A stretch of 64,000 bases of DNA from Mesocentrotus franciscanus (taxonomy: Eukaryota > Echinodermata > Echinoidea > Camarodonta > Strongylocentrotidae), in contig CP137669.1 in the NCBI GenBank assembly GCA_037976565.1, positions 37,660,912 through 37,724,911 on the forward strand, given 5' to 3'. The notes below the pieces were generated by a model that was not told the DNA's origin, did no database searches, and saw only the letters and a list, made by a program, of their open reading frames with translations. The position numbers and the translations under genes were made by a program. Every line of letters starts with the position of its first letter. Position 1 is the first letter of the stretch. Of the stretch, positions 47,398-59,892 are shown one piece after another.

Positions 47398-47610
47398 CCT
47401 CCCCTTTCTCTCTCTCTCTCTCTCTCTCTCTTTCCCCTTTCTTTGTTTCCTTATCTCTCCTTTTCTATCATTTTCTCCGCATCTCTCTCCTTCTCACCCC
47501 GTCTTTAAAAAAAAAAATTTGGACATAAATTATTTCTTCTCTTTCCCTCCTTTTTTTCTGTCCACGTCTCTCCCCATCGCACAATATTTCTCGGTCTTTC
47601 TCTTTTTCCC
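47398..47610. repeat. CT-rich pyrimidine block
   Basis: (CT)n at about 47407-47433, then CT-rich sequence with an A9 run at about 47508. The 121-codon plus frame is mostly repeat translation. Confidence 0.85.
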
Positions 47611-47860
47611 TCTCGACTTATATCAGTATTCGCCTGATAATGTTATCACTTACCCACCTGAGGTTGTCTGGATGGAGGCGTGTATTTGGCAGGCTATCGA
47701 TGATACCACGACCCAGGGAATTCCATCTCCTTTTTCATTAGCAAAGTGATTTCAGTTATTGGTCAAACTCCCCTCTTTTGCGTAAAAGGTCCCGTAAGAA
47801 GACGTAATAATACTCTACATGGCTTGCAAAACGAATACATAACCCCCGCCCCTCTTTCTG

Positions 47861-47865
<5 letters not shown>

Positions 47866-47895
<30 letters not shown>

Positions 47896-47921
47896 GTCTC
47901 TCTCTCTCTCTCTCTCTTCCA
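47866..47921. repeat. (CT)n microsatellite
   Basis: Two CT runs separated by ATCCGT. Confidence 0.95.
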
Positions 47922-48733
47922 ACATTAGCGTATGTGTATTTATAACAATTTTGTATTTTATTCTCTCATTTTTGTATGTTACAAATTAATTTGATTTCAT
48001 CTTTTGCACTACTGCGCCTTGAGTATTTCATTTCAAGTAGATTTGGTACCTTATAAATGTATAAATCAATTTGTTATTAGAATCACTAGCCTTCTTATTA
48101 TTTCTAAATTACATACTTATATTAAATATTAACTTAATATACCAGATATTTAGTATTCGTTAGTTAGTATCTATGTTTTTTAGAAGATACTCTGAAAACC
48201 TTATAATTGATTTGTTTTTGTTATCATTCTGTTTTAATATGAAAATCGTTTCGTCCTGTTATCACTTTACGTTTTTTATTTTCCCTTTATGAAGAAGCAT
48301 ACATACAGAATCGTAGTCATCATCAGGGTCTCAACAGTGTGTTTTCATTTACATTTATATGTATGCTATCATCTTAACAAAATGCAAAAGCAAGATGAAA
48401 TTTCAACGACAGTTTATGCATGCTCTATCCCCATTCACTTTTCCCTTCCCCACTTGATATGGGTTGAACGTTACCCAGAAAAAGTCACGTCCAACTACAT
48501 CTCGATTTCAATTCTCAAAATAATCAAAGCAACCTCGCTTTCAATGAGAGATCCCGTGAGGAATGCTGCCATTATTTTACCATTGGTTTCCTAATATGAA
48601 CGGAATAGATATTGTCTCTTCATATTGTGCCAAGGAGTCCCTGTTCCTCCAAATGGGGTGCGATCCTTGAATACTAAACATTCACCTGGTTTCCGTCTAT
48701 ATCGTTGAAAAAGACTGCTTTCTGTCGTACATT
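47922..48733. other. No gene recognised
   Basis: AT-rich. The frame 48289-48594 has no motif. Confidence 0.4.
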
Positions 48734-48969
48734 GTTCGTGATTCTAATCACGAAATTGTTGTGGTTCAAATCACGCGTATTTAGAATCATTGCATTTCTT
48801 GATTCAAATCGTGCGTGATTTTTATCAAGAAAGTTATCTCTTTAAATCACTCATGAATAAGATGTCGAAATTTCTTTATATAGATCGTGTATGATTCTGA
48901 TCGCGAAATTTCATGCCTGTCGTGCCATGACTGATAGTGATAAGAGTCCTGAAATTCCTCAATTCGAAT
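48734..48969. repeat. 38-bp minisatellite, five to six copies
   Basis: Five diverged units of exactly 38 bp start at 48734, 48772, 48810, 48848 and 48886. A sixth unit with an insertion ends at about 48969. Shared parts are CGTG...TGATTCTAATC at the start, ACGAAATTTCTTG in the middle and ATTCAAAT at the end of each unit. Internal half-palindromes (GTGATT / AATCAC) recur. The copies are old, as identity is only moderate. Confidence 0.82.
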
Positions 48970-49933
48970 CATGCTAAGTCTGATAAGGTTATTCCAAGTG
49001 CCTAATTACGCGGGGATGTTGTATGAACAGCATGAACAAGTTCATTTTTTATTCCAATACCTCCCTCAAGAGAAGTTTGACTTATTTCCATGTGGGGATG
49101 CAATGAATACACAGCGCTTCCGTTTAGTTTTTAATGGCTCGCTGAGCTACCAGAGGCAGTTGCTCACTTTTAGATGAGCAGCTGTACATTTTGTCAACAA
49201 ATTAGCAAATTAGGCTCTCCAGCACTGGTGGTATATAATTGGTTAAAATCATATCCTTATCGCTATATCATCGTGTTGTACATCTGTTTAACCGCTCTGC
49301 TGATTAAATCGACGCTTATCTTTTAACGCTATAAAGCCACGAGAAATCATTTCATTTACCCAAACTTTGTTTTGCTCTAGCTACCGTTGGGAATCTTGAC
49401 TGGGGTGAATCCATACTGCCATAGCTTTAGGCTTCCATTAATACATGAATCAAACCTGAACCACAGAAATGCATGAGCGAGTTATAACGGGCTCATAGAC
49501 AGCTGGCGATTGGATGCAAACAAATATCAATTTTGCCAGAAAATCTCGGATTGAGAAGAGCGCTCGCGACCGGTCATAAAGACCCGTCTGCTATTTCCCG
49601 CTCATTAAGTCTTTAATTGATGGAGAGCAACTACCTGTTTGACTTTTATGGACGCTCCCTTGTAGACTGATAAGTGATGGGGTAAGTAAACTCATCTGTA
49701 CGCGTCCGGTAAGCAGGCTTCTATTTTGATGAATGTGAGCTTTGGCCAAATTTAATTAAGTTTGATTTCGTCTTGAAGGCGTTATCTACCATTAGATGAG
49801 TTAAGGCAAATATATGACGAGTAATAAACAATTTTTTTTTTAATACTCTTAGCTGTAAATTAATTTGAGTGACATATGGGATGAGTCAGATGGTGTTTAA
49901 AACCGTTTACATGACTTTGAAAATACATGATGA
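48970..49933. other. No gene recognised
   Basis: The 49490-49660 segment is less AT-rich and looks unique, but no feature is assigned. Confidence 0.4.
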
Positions 49934-50180
49934 TAATAACATTTCGTTCTTATATAGCGCATAATGACGTAACGTCTCTTTGCGCTTCAAAAGGTCTGCG
50001 GAAATTATTTCCCCGGCTTTAGCTCCGGCAACCGTAGCGCTCAGTGAATTTAAGGAATGAGTCCTACCAGGTATCCATTTACTTCACCTGGGTCGAGTGT
50101 GGCGAATTTTATGAATGTCTTTCCAAAGGACGATAGTGCTCCGGCATGGATTCGAACCCATGACGCAACCCATAATGACG
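49934..50180 (-). mobile_element. tRNA-derived SINE (family B), minus strand
   Basis: On the minus strand: B box GGGTTCGAATCC (plus-strand about 50147-50160), then the ACCCAGGTGAAGTAAATGG and ACCTGGTAGGAC blocks, then a GCGCTATATAAGAACG end. Diverged. Confidence 0.8.
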
Positions 50181-51999
50181 CAGTTTGAAAACGACCAATC
50201 ATGTCAGGTTAGGCGAATTGGGTTTACAAGGCTTCAGTCGTCCTCTCAATGAGGTGGTAGGTCCTAGCTGGACCAACATTTGCCAGTCTCCGTAGAGTCG
50301 AGGAACCATGCCAGTAACAATGTATGTAAGGATGAATTCAGCAACTTAGTGGTCCAACAAACATGACAAACGCACAATCAAGAGTGATGCGCGTAGTTTA
50401 AGTCGGCAGAGACTCAATTAAGTGACGTATCTAGAGGCTGGATAATTCATTGAACCCCTTACCCAAACGTACAATAAAGTCACTCTTCCCAACTGCGGTG
50501 ATACCTTTTGTCATTTTGATGATTCTGTAGCATCCTCCATCCTGATGATCATCAAACGAACGACGGTAGGAGGAAGATAGCATCGCTCGCAAGGTATATT
50601 TTGTCGAAATTCTTAATTTCCTGCCGTGTCATCTTGATTTATGTCGTTCCGGTAATTGTCGCCAGGGGTACAATTTTCTCGCTCATGTTCATGCTCACAG
50701 ACACAATTGTTTGTAGTTGTAATGTTAGCATCGATTGACGCTAGAAGGGGTTCAAACAGTTGTTCCGATGGAGATAAATGAATATAAACAATTGGCGAGA
50801 TGCCTAATTAGTTCTCAGTGTTCAATCAATCATTTTCCGGAGGCACTAAATGACAAAACATTTGTTTTATGTCCTTTTAAAATTAAAGAGAATGAAAAAA
50901 AGATGACAAAATTTTCCTTAAAGAGCATTTGAAGGTTTTTCCAACCATTCCGACGCTTCAAACAGGTAATAATACAATTGAGTTCTATTCCTACCAATAC
51001 AATCTGCTAAATGCTAGCAAGTATTTATATGTGTTTGTATTTTAGGTTTGTAAAATGGAAATCTTGATTCATGTATTCTTATGACCGATTGTAGATTTCA
51101 CATAACGGAAAATTATCATATTGTGTAACTTGTTAAAATTTGAATACTTTGAAATAGAAAGGGGACACCACTGAAAGACCTGCCTCAGCTCAAACCTGCA
51201 TACATGATATATATATATATAATATGTAATATCTTGTGAAAGAACCAGGTCATGATTTCTTTATTGTTAATGCAGCTATGAATACATTTTCTCCAAATAA
51301 TATATTTCAGCTAAGTAGATATTGTTCCCAAAAGGTCTCAAGAATTCTGTATCAGTGCTCATTGCTTATGCAACATCAAATTAATAAAACGGCTAAGTGA
51401 ATGGTTCAAATGAAGTTACGTGCTTAATGGCACTTGTATTTCGAGAGTAATTAGTCCAAACTAAGGGTTTTTTCTTTCTCCTATGAAATCTTAAGTCATG
51501 ACAGATTTATTTTGGATGCGTTGACATTTGCGTTTTAGTTTGTTTTAAATATACATCAAGTAGATAGTAGATGTTAAAGTAATGTGCTACGAAGAAAATA
51601 TGTTGCAGGGGGTGGGGTTCGTTCAATATCCGCTCAGGACTCAACATTTCATATTTGTTATCATAATAATTATGTATAGTTACTGTTATAATTTTCAACT
51701 GATATCTTGTTGTGCCAAATTACAATCCAAACGCTTGATATAGTCGTTTAATTGAATTTAAGTTAACTAACGTTCAATTTTTACTTTTATAATTGTCGTG
51801 GCCTTATAGTTACCCCTCATTTTTTCAAACCTGCTTTTTACATTTAGGTTGAGGACAGAGAATGAATATGAGTGTACTGATATATTGTAAATCATGTTAC
51901 AGTTATAAACATTTTCGCTTTTTTATTTTATTTTTTTTTACTAACAACGTATTCAATGCTCCTTCGCCATATTAATGGTTATTATGATACCACCAAAAT
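50181..51999. other. No gene recognised
   Basis: AT-rich; a short TA run lies at 51208-51221. Small frames at 50735-50932 and 51507-51698 are not recognised. Confidence 0.4.
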
Positions 52000-52347
52000 A
52001 TGTTGCACAGACGACCTCGGATGTCTAAAGATGCGAATGACAATCATTATCTCACTAATCGTGTGTATAATGCTACACTAATCGGATATCGACCGGGCTT
52101 TCCACCGATTGCGTGGATTAACACCTCACGTGCCGAAAGAATGAACACCCAAGTTCCAAACCCGTTCTCACGCGCACGAAGATTATGTGCGCGAGGAGTG
52201 TGCGTGGATGTGGGTAAGCGTGCCTTCCCACGGTGCTCGCGTTATCAACACGTTATCAATGCATTATCCCGCACGTCCGTCTACTGGTTTGTGTTTATGT
52301 ACATGAGGGAAGAAAATTACCAGAAAATGTTGACGATCCGGCCCTAG
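52000..52347 (+). CDS. Unrecognised open frame, 115 codons
   Basis: ATG at 52000 to TAG at 52345-52347. It is basic and Arg-rich (RRPRMSK, FSRARRLCARG), in a segment (52080-52290) clearly GC-richer than its flanks. No signal peptide, membrane span or known motif is visible. Random frames of this length are expected about once or twice in a window like this, so only the local GC rise argues for it. Confidence 0.18.
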   Translation: MLHRRPRMSKDANDNHYLTNRVYNATLIGYRPGFPPIAWINTSRAERMNTQVPNPFSRARRLCARGVCVDVGKRAFPRCSRYQHVINALSRTSVYWFVFMYMREENYQKMLTIRP

Positions 52348-54194
52348 AGACCATTTGTCAGGAGAGACATGTATATTGTACATGATCTTCCCTCGAAGTG
52401 TGAAACATTTCGTAGTGAAGTGTTGAACCGATGCTTCACAGGCGCCTAATTCAGAGCTTTAAGGTTTGATATTTCTGAAATATGACTATACATTTTGCTT
52501 ATTGCTATTAGGGGATTCTACACTTAATGCTGCAGAGTAAGGACTCCAGTGTGCCTATGTTGACGATCGAGTCGCTTGTTTGACGAAGTGTTCATTCGAT
52601 GTTTGGTGAGAAATACCCTCCTACTTTAATCTTGTTTTCCCCCCTCATTATGTGTAGGTTTTACTGTGGTCAGGTTCCATCGAGGCATTGTGAATGACAA
52701 GCGTTAAATTGGAGGAAGACTTATTCTTCAATTACATTTTGAATTAAATTCGTGTAATGTATTTTTTTTTTACAAACCACGGTTAGGTTGTAAACTTAGC
52801 TGTTCGAAGTTTTAATGATAATATCTCCCATTGTATTGCAACGACTTTTCTTTGCATACATCAATCTTCCATTGACATTAACATTCTTTAGAATTTGTGT
52901 TCGTTTTTACCGCACAAAAAATTGTGCAGTGAAAGGCGAAATAGAATGAATATATTCGACGAAGCTTTTGTTGCTCGTGGAAAAGAATTCTTCTTTCCAT
53001 CTCAGTAGACTTCATGCACATTCTGAGCTTGTACTCTTCGGCGTCAGCATGAATGAAGTTCATCGATTGAGTTTTTTTCCCAGCGCGTAAAAAATGAAAG
53101 GCTAGATTGCAATATTTGTCAACATTGCATGAAACTTCATTTTCCATGGCCGGCTTCCCGCTCCTATCTTAGAATGGTTTGTCATTTCATGAAGAAAGCT
53201 TCATCGAATTACTCAAATCAGAGAAAGGAGCTAGGCTCCGTTTTGCCGCTACATAGAGCGTGTTTAAGCTGAAGTGTACTGGTTTAAAAAGAAAATTCAT
53301 TAAGCTCAGCGAAAACTTTGCCTAGGGATTGAGCTGAGAGCGCTGTGCCATGTTATTGGCTGTGTAGACGTGTAACAAGACCGCGTAGAACTTAGCCTGA
53401 AGCAGCGAAGTTGAGTAAACAAAATGAGACGGCGGGGTTGTGAGAATATAATAACTGATTAAATACTGCCTGAGTAAATACAAGACACACATTTGGGGAC
53501 TCGAAAGTTTGCCGATCCGCTTAAGTATTTTTGGTACAAGAGTTTGCTTGGTGTCACATCTCAACCTTTGATTCTTTCTTTCTTTCAGAATGACGAACTG
53601 TCAAATTGTATTTGTTTTGACACGGTGGTCACTCTTTGTATTTATTGAGGGTGGAAAGGGTGTGACTCCTCCGGGCGCGTGGAATCAAAGACATTTCTAT
53701 TTTCTTTTTTTCAATCAAGTGCATTAGTAGCTTTATGTCAATATAATATGCTTGTGATCATAATATTAGGACAAGCTAGATTATGTTGATGTTACGTAAG
53801 GTGCGCATCTTCATAGCGCTGACCTTGATTTGTATTTAGACTGGGTACATGTACATGTATGTATGGGCCTCAATATGTCCTCGGAGTCCATTGTGATCTT
53901 TAAAGCTATGATGAATAATCTAAACCTCTTCTCTCAAACGAACAGTACCGACTTAGAAGAATAATCGTTAAAATCATAATTCATTATTTTGAATTTTCGC
54001 CCTTGAGTATGTCCTACTGGGAAGAACACATTTTTCCACAGTGTGTTCACTGTGTGGAGACAGTGTGTGTACAGTGTGTTTACATTGTCAATACGATGAC
54101 ATTGTAACAGATTATTAATAATAATTATATTAATAATTTTGTTTACCCTTGGAAGCATCATCATCTTCAATGCTGTTCTTTCTGAGGGCCCTGC
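52348..54194. other. No gene recognised
   Basis: Minus-strand frames 52878-53147 and 53322-53564 have no motif. Short repeats of CAGTGTGT occur near 54040-54080. Confidence 0.4.
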
Positions 54195-54357
54195 AATTAG
54201 TATTACCCCAGCCAATGCCACGTATCCATTTACACCTGGGGGACAGTGGGGAATGTGGATTAAGTTCTAGCTAAAAGACGTTATTGATGGAATGAGATTC
54301 GACCTCTCAACCCTTGGATTGAGAGTCAAGTAAATGAACCACTGTACCACGATTCCT
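54195..54357 (-). mobile_element. Diverged tRNA-derived SINE, minus strand
   Basis: On the minus strand a tRNA-like head (TCGTGGTACAGTGGTTCATT, then GAGGTCGAATCTCATTCC) is followed by TCCCCCAGGTGTAAATGG. It is older and shorter than the other copies. Confidence 0.65.
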
Positions 54358-57205
54358 TCAAATTCTGTGGCTTCACTGCAATGCTTGTATATCGTACACA
54401 CACTGGTTCTCTTTGTAGTCACGATCTGTAACGTTGTGTCACACTTCGTCACATAACGTGACCCCAGTATAGTTTTTCATAGTCATGAAGGTAATCAGGT
54501 CACACTATAATGCCCTTCTATCGCACACTGCTATTATTCTCTCGTGGGTCTTAGTGTGAAACAGAGATACTTCCAGTCTTTTCCTCAATATCATGTCTGA
54601 GAAGTTATCTCTTTTATATATTAAACAGTGTTTATTCCCTTAGGGTTTTCCATAGATTGTATCTTTTTCATCTGTTTAGTTGTATTGAACAATTAATTTC
54701 TATTCGCATTAAAGCATATTGTCTAATGATATTGTAGTATGCTATTGATTTGGGAATACAAAGCAGTTTGAATTGTTCACAAGAAAATCACTCAAAGAAA
54801 GAGTCGGATCTGTCAATATTTGCAGGTGGTAAATTTCGTGATTTTCTTGATGCAAATTATGACGTCACTTTTTCTCTCTCGCTTTCTCTTTATCTCTCTC
54901 TGTTCTGTCGCTCTTACTCTTACTGTCTCACGGGGCTATTGTTATTAATGCAAAACTTTGGTTTCTATGGATTCTATCTCCGTGGAATATATTCTTTGCA
55001 TTGGTTGCTGTATTGATGATTCAGACAAATCTTAATGAAGAAGAAATCTACATAATCATAATCGCTGTTTAGACTCAAACACGCGGCAAGCTATCTAGAA
55101 AAATAACACAAGTTGTATCTAAATCATGAACATCACAAACTTTATAGAAACATTTTATTTCATTTTACAAAGAAGTGTACCGTCTCCCACACTATGCCAA
55201 CAAGACATTGTGTGTTAAAATGAAAACACTTGGAAAAACGCACAATATGCATGGATGTCATGTTCTACTTTTTGATCATCATTGTATGACGACATAATGG
55301 ATCTTGATCACTCGATAGTGAGATAGATAATAACCGTTGGATAGACTATTAGAGGAACTCTGTGAATAGTATTTTGCCACTCCTTTTCTATCAAACTTAT
55401 CTGGTATTTTGCTCGTTCTCACACAATTTGATTTTATCTGATCCTCAAAAATGCAAGTCATAAACGACCAAACAAATTTTGGAAGGGTGTAAAATTAAAA
55501 TAGGTAATGATGTCGTAACATTGACGTGTCGAATTAACCCCACCTTTCACAGTGACTATCAGGGTGGAAGAGATTATTTAAATCATTTACGTGCTTCGAA
55601 AATGATGAAGTGAAAATCAATACCTATTTTACAACAGAACTATATATTTATATAATAAGTTTTGTCACAATTTAATTTAATCTTGCTGTAATTATTCATA
55701 CAATGAATAGAATAATGTAATCATGATTTGTTTTTTTCGAACAGCAATGCCTATTTAACCTAACGAAGCTCTACAAAGAAAACGTAATATATGACCTAAA
55801 AGACCTGTATACTATTGATGACAGTCATTATATAATTATGTTTCTCCTTTCCTTAAGAAAACAAAATGAGCATCAGCCATCATTAAAATTCTCCAGCAGA
55901 ACTTTGATATAAATCTAACTTTCTCCTATACTCCCGCCCTAATTTTTGACCTATTTACTCTATATTTTGTATTATATTTTCTCTGAACTCCAATGTCCAT
56001 CTCTTCTTTCCTCAGTCCCCTCAATCCATGCTTTAATGAACGATCATTCATCAGTATATCTAGGCCAGTGTGTTTCGTTTCACCTCTTAAATGCGACGTA
56101 TGTTGGAGGCTCCCATTTGCGCAGTATGCTATCCCTGACATTTGGTATGACTTACACTGAGGCGAAGCAAAAGAGAGCTAGTCCAGGATCTATACTCATC
56201 CCTTTTTAAATGAAAATAGGTTAAAGAAGAACTGAGCAGTTGTATTCTTAAGTGAAGATAAAGAGACCTTTTATACCCGTATACAATTTGCTGTTCAGAC
56301 AATCTCCTATTCCACGAAAGCAGCATGAAAATCAAAATACAATCTGGGCTTTCGCAAAAGGGTAATGTAGGAGCGAAAGCGAAAGCGAAAGCATAGTGAA
56401 TTCCATGTTTTAATACGAGGATATCTATCATAATAATTTGTATTGCTTTATTTGGTAATTATCCATATATCATTAAAGCAGCTTTGCGTATTATTATTTC
56501 TTTTTTTCAAAATATACACTTCATTCTTTATTACACGCAAACATATTTGTTTGTCAATGTCAACGTATTCTGAATTTTGACGACATTGCCGAAAGTTCCA
56601 TTTGTTTTAGACTTTTGAAGAAAGAGGTCAATATAATTATCTAGAATAAGACCCCCACACAAGCGGAGCACATTAAATAAGATCACTTGCCTCCACCCCT
56701 CCCCCCTCCCCGTTTCTGCTGAATATGTAGCTACACCCCTGAAAGGTTAGACTTTCCCGGTCCAGCTGAATAGCTATACGTCACATCATTCCAACACATG
56801 AGCTTATCTAAACCAGCGTGTCGACCATGGGCCAAATATTAATGATCACAATTCAAACAGCTTAGGACTCTCGGCAGGAGTGTAAACGTTCGATCTGGGT
56901 CATACGCCCTACGTCTAACATTCCCTCGTAGATGGTGGAAAGGGCAATTCGATTGCCGGAAAAATCAGCATACATCTAGCTTGAATATGAATTCCCTTGA
57001 GAAACAATGCCACAAGTGAATCAAGCAGATTATCTTAGAAATTGCAGTCTGTGTTACAAATAGTGATGTAGAACACGTACGTCTTAGACTTGATTGAATA
57101 AATAGATAATTGGCCTATTTCAGTAGAGATTTATTCTTTTATGAGGCTTAAATCCAGGATACTAGATTTAACGAGTTCTACATTCACTATTATTTGAAAT
57201 TATGA
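54358..57205. other. No gene recognised; small repeats
   Basis: CT run at about 54873-54902 and a (GCGAAA)4 hexanucleotide at about 56371-56394. Otherwise AT-rich. Confidence 0.4.
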
Positions 57206-57907
57206 TCAGTGATTTGAGAAATTTTTGCGTGGATGGGGAAGAAAGCAGGAATCCTTGTACTTACTCAAAACCTTCCATCGGTGTACCCGAGTAGTCCGCA
57301 TCTTTATGACCAAGCTTAGCAATTTAGCCAGTGAATTGGGCTGTTTACATATTTTGGTGGTATAAAGTGTCTTAAGGCCATGGCTCGAAATCTTCAACAT
57401 GTTTTATTACAAATTTACCCGCTTGATATCATGCTGTAAAAGACAGGCTGTATACTTGCCTTCATTTTTCCCATGGCCGTAAGCTATGTCCTGTTTGAGC
57501 AGCACGCACCTTTTACACAATCATTTACAGAAAAGGCTTGTTAACACTGCTCTAGTTTTACCTTGCTTACACACAGAGCGGCACCATTTAGCGGAATAAG
57601 AACAACAATATGGTCGTTTACATAATCCACCATTGGATAAGCATTCTATGAAAGATTGCTGTGTATACTTGCATACACGAGAGCAAGGCTGTTTTAGACA
57701 GTGTGAACACCTATCTTTCATATTCATAATTGCTACTGGGTATGCTAACAACATCAATCACTTTATCATAGACCTTACTGACGTTGTTGAATAGGTACCG
57801 GTTTGTTTGCTGTATTTCAAAGCGGCAGCATCCTCACTCGCAACTACACAAATAATACCTTCTAATGGTGGTAAATTGTTCTTTTCTGCCGTTTTCTCTG
57901 AGGCACT
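57206..57907 (-). pseudogene. Cys-rich coding-like frame broken by stops
   Basis: One minus-strand frame reads like protein for about 700 bp. First, 57907-57761 reads SASEKTAEKNNLPPLEGIIC, then VVASEDAAALKYSKQTG, up to TGA at 57758-57760. The middle part, 57757-57524, is strikingly Cys-rich (11 Cys in about 77 codons, with CSHCLKQPCSRVC, LCKRPYCC and WCRSVCKQG) and ends at TGA 57521-57523. A third part (LCKRCVLLKQDIAYGHG...) ends in TAA TAA near 57404-57409, and a Lys-rich stretch runs on to 57206. Both TGA codons have the same setting (AAR TGA TTG). TAG just before 57907 follows CGTCTTC and could be a splice acceptor; a GTAAGG donor lies at 57773-57778. It is either a decayed gene or transposon ORF, or a single 129-bp exon (57779-57907) with chance continuation. 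Family unknown. Confidence 0.35.
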
Positions 57908-59599
57908 CTAGAAGACGAAATCATGGAACAACTTGAAACCAAGCAGAACGTGGTGTAAATATCCTTCACAATTAAAAAATGGGCCAGTTTACAATATCAT
58001 TCCGCGCCCCATCTCCTTGTGGGTATCATGTTCAGTTGGCATGGCAACCATATTTGAACAAAGTGATGCCCGTTCGGATTCTCCTCCGATATTGGCACGT
58101 ACTCCTGCTTGCTCTTTTCTTTTCCGTCTTCACGCGTAAACTTGAGTCGCCATCCAAAAGCTTCACAGCGCACAGGTTGCATTGGCATACGCCCCTTCGC
58201 ATATAAAACGCATTATATCTTTACCACTTTTGCAAGGGGTAGAGTTGCAATGGCGCGAGAATCTAGGTTAAAAGGCTGCGAGAGTAAGACTTGTATACGA
58301 TTGACTGCAAGGAAGATGAAACATCTGTAGATGAAATGAAATTCGTATAGAGGCGAATGAGGATCGGATCTCTATTTATGGTGCTTTGGTAGCGAGACTG
58401 TGTAGAAGAGACATGACAGATGCGATGTTAGAACCAGGAATGTAGAAGGGGTTCAAGAGAAAGTTGAAAGAATATTGGAGGAAGGAAATGGAAAGCGAAC
58501 ACAGTTGAGAACCCGCAGAGAGATCGAGAGAGAAGGGAGAAGGATATATAGATTGAGAAAGATAGAAGAGAATTCTTTGATATATTTAGCCCTAAAATTA
58601 AATCAATCATATATTCAAATGTTTTTCTACCTTTGAAGCTAGATGTACTCGCATGAGAACATAAATGAGGTAAAACAGTGTATTAATCAGAATAATGTCA
58701 TAAACAGCATGACATTCTTGAACAGAATAACGTAGTTAATGCCCAGTTTACATCACCCCCATAAACTTCTCGTTTTAACGGTATCATAGAGCATCCATAT
58801 TCCTTAACGCTTTCAACACTATACTCTCATGATGAATTAGCAGATAAGTGAGAAAGGTTTGAGTCAGAACGAGAACGCGTTGCCATGAAACATTGAGACA
58901 GCCCCAACTTAATTTCAAGATTGTCTCTGATATCTGTGAGAGACATCAACAGCATGATACTAGTGGGTACTCTGGTAGAATAGTGCAACGGTCTTATATT
59001 ACCCACCAGGCAAGAAAAGCAAAACACCCAGATTATTTACAATCTGGAGCCAAAACAATCAGCAAGAAGATTGTCTGAATCATTTCTTCAGTTGCCCCAC
59101 TCAAAACAATATTTGATTTTGTAAAGCTTTAACCAGCACTACCAGCAGCCAGAAATTGAAACCTCTCCATAATGTTGAGTGAGACTCTCCCCAATGTTGC
59201 TATCCAGTATTAATGCACTTAATTATGCGAAGCACGAAATAAGTCGGAAATATGACGCATAATGTTGGACGTATGGATTACAAAAACGGTTAACGAATCA
59301 AATCTCTTTATGTCAAGAGACTCATAAAAATGTCAGTTCAGCAGAAAAATATAGATTGGCGAATCGCCCAGCGGATTTATAACGTTGACGAAATGTACGT
59401 GTTTTTAAAACAAATGCATCATTTAGCCTGGTTATGAGGAGCGCATGGGGGCATCCCTCTCTTCAATATTCTCTTTACCTTGTTTACTACATGATCACGT
59501 AAGATTGCAATTATGAAACAATAATATGTCGAAATCTAACTGTGAGAGAGTGGTAAATTTAGGAAAGACATCATTTGCTTTTCAATCATGCGAGACTCT
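57908..59599. other. No gene recognised
   Basis: Several short frames on both strands at 57933-58330 overlap one another and show no motif. GA-rich patch at about 58500-58570. Confidence 0.4.
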
Positions 59600-59892
59600 T
59601 TAAAGCCCCTCTAAAGTGTTGGGAGCCCAGAATTCGCCAAAAATTTGGTGGTAAAATTTCACTTAAATTGTATCATATTGTGAAAGAGGATGTCATTTAA
59701 GACACCCTTCTGCAAAGTTTCCGCCCCAAAAATGTGTTTGGAGACAAATAATGATAAAAGAATACATAATAATTGGGTTTTCTGTTGTACGCAGAAAACC
59801 TAAATTTGGTATTCTTTCATCAATATTCGACTTCAAACACATTTGTTTTGAAAATCTTTGCTTGGGCTCCCAACACTTTAGAGGGGCTTTAA
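59600..59892. mobile_element. TTAA-flanked fold-back MITE
   Basis: The left end is TTAA|AGCCCCTCTAAAGTGTTG, then GGAGCCCA. The right end is its perfect reverse complement, closing AGGGGCT|TTAA at 59892. About 26 bp of terminal inverted repeat match without error. The inside continues the fold: AAAATGTGTTTGGAG (about 59728 on) pairs with CTTCAAACACATTT (about 59830 on), AAAGAATAC pairs with GTATTCTTT, and the centre is a GGGTTTTCTG-loop-CAGAAAACC hairpin near 59775. The left arm has about 65 extra bp. It has no coding capacity. TTAA duplication is typical of piggyBac-type integration. Confidence 0.85.
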
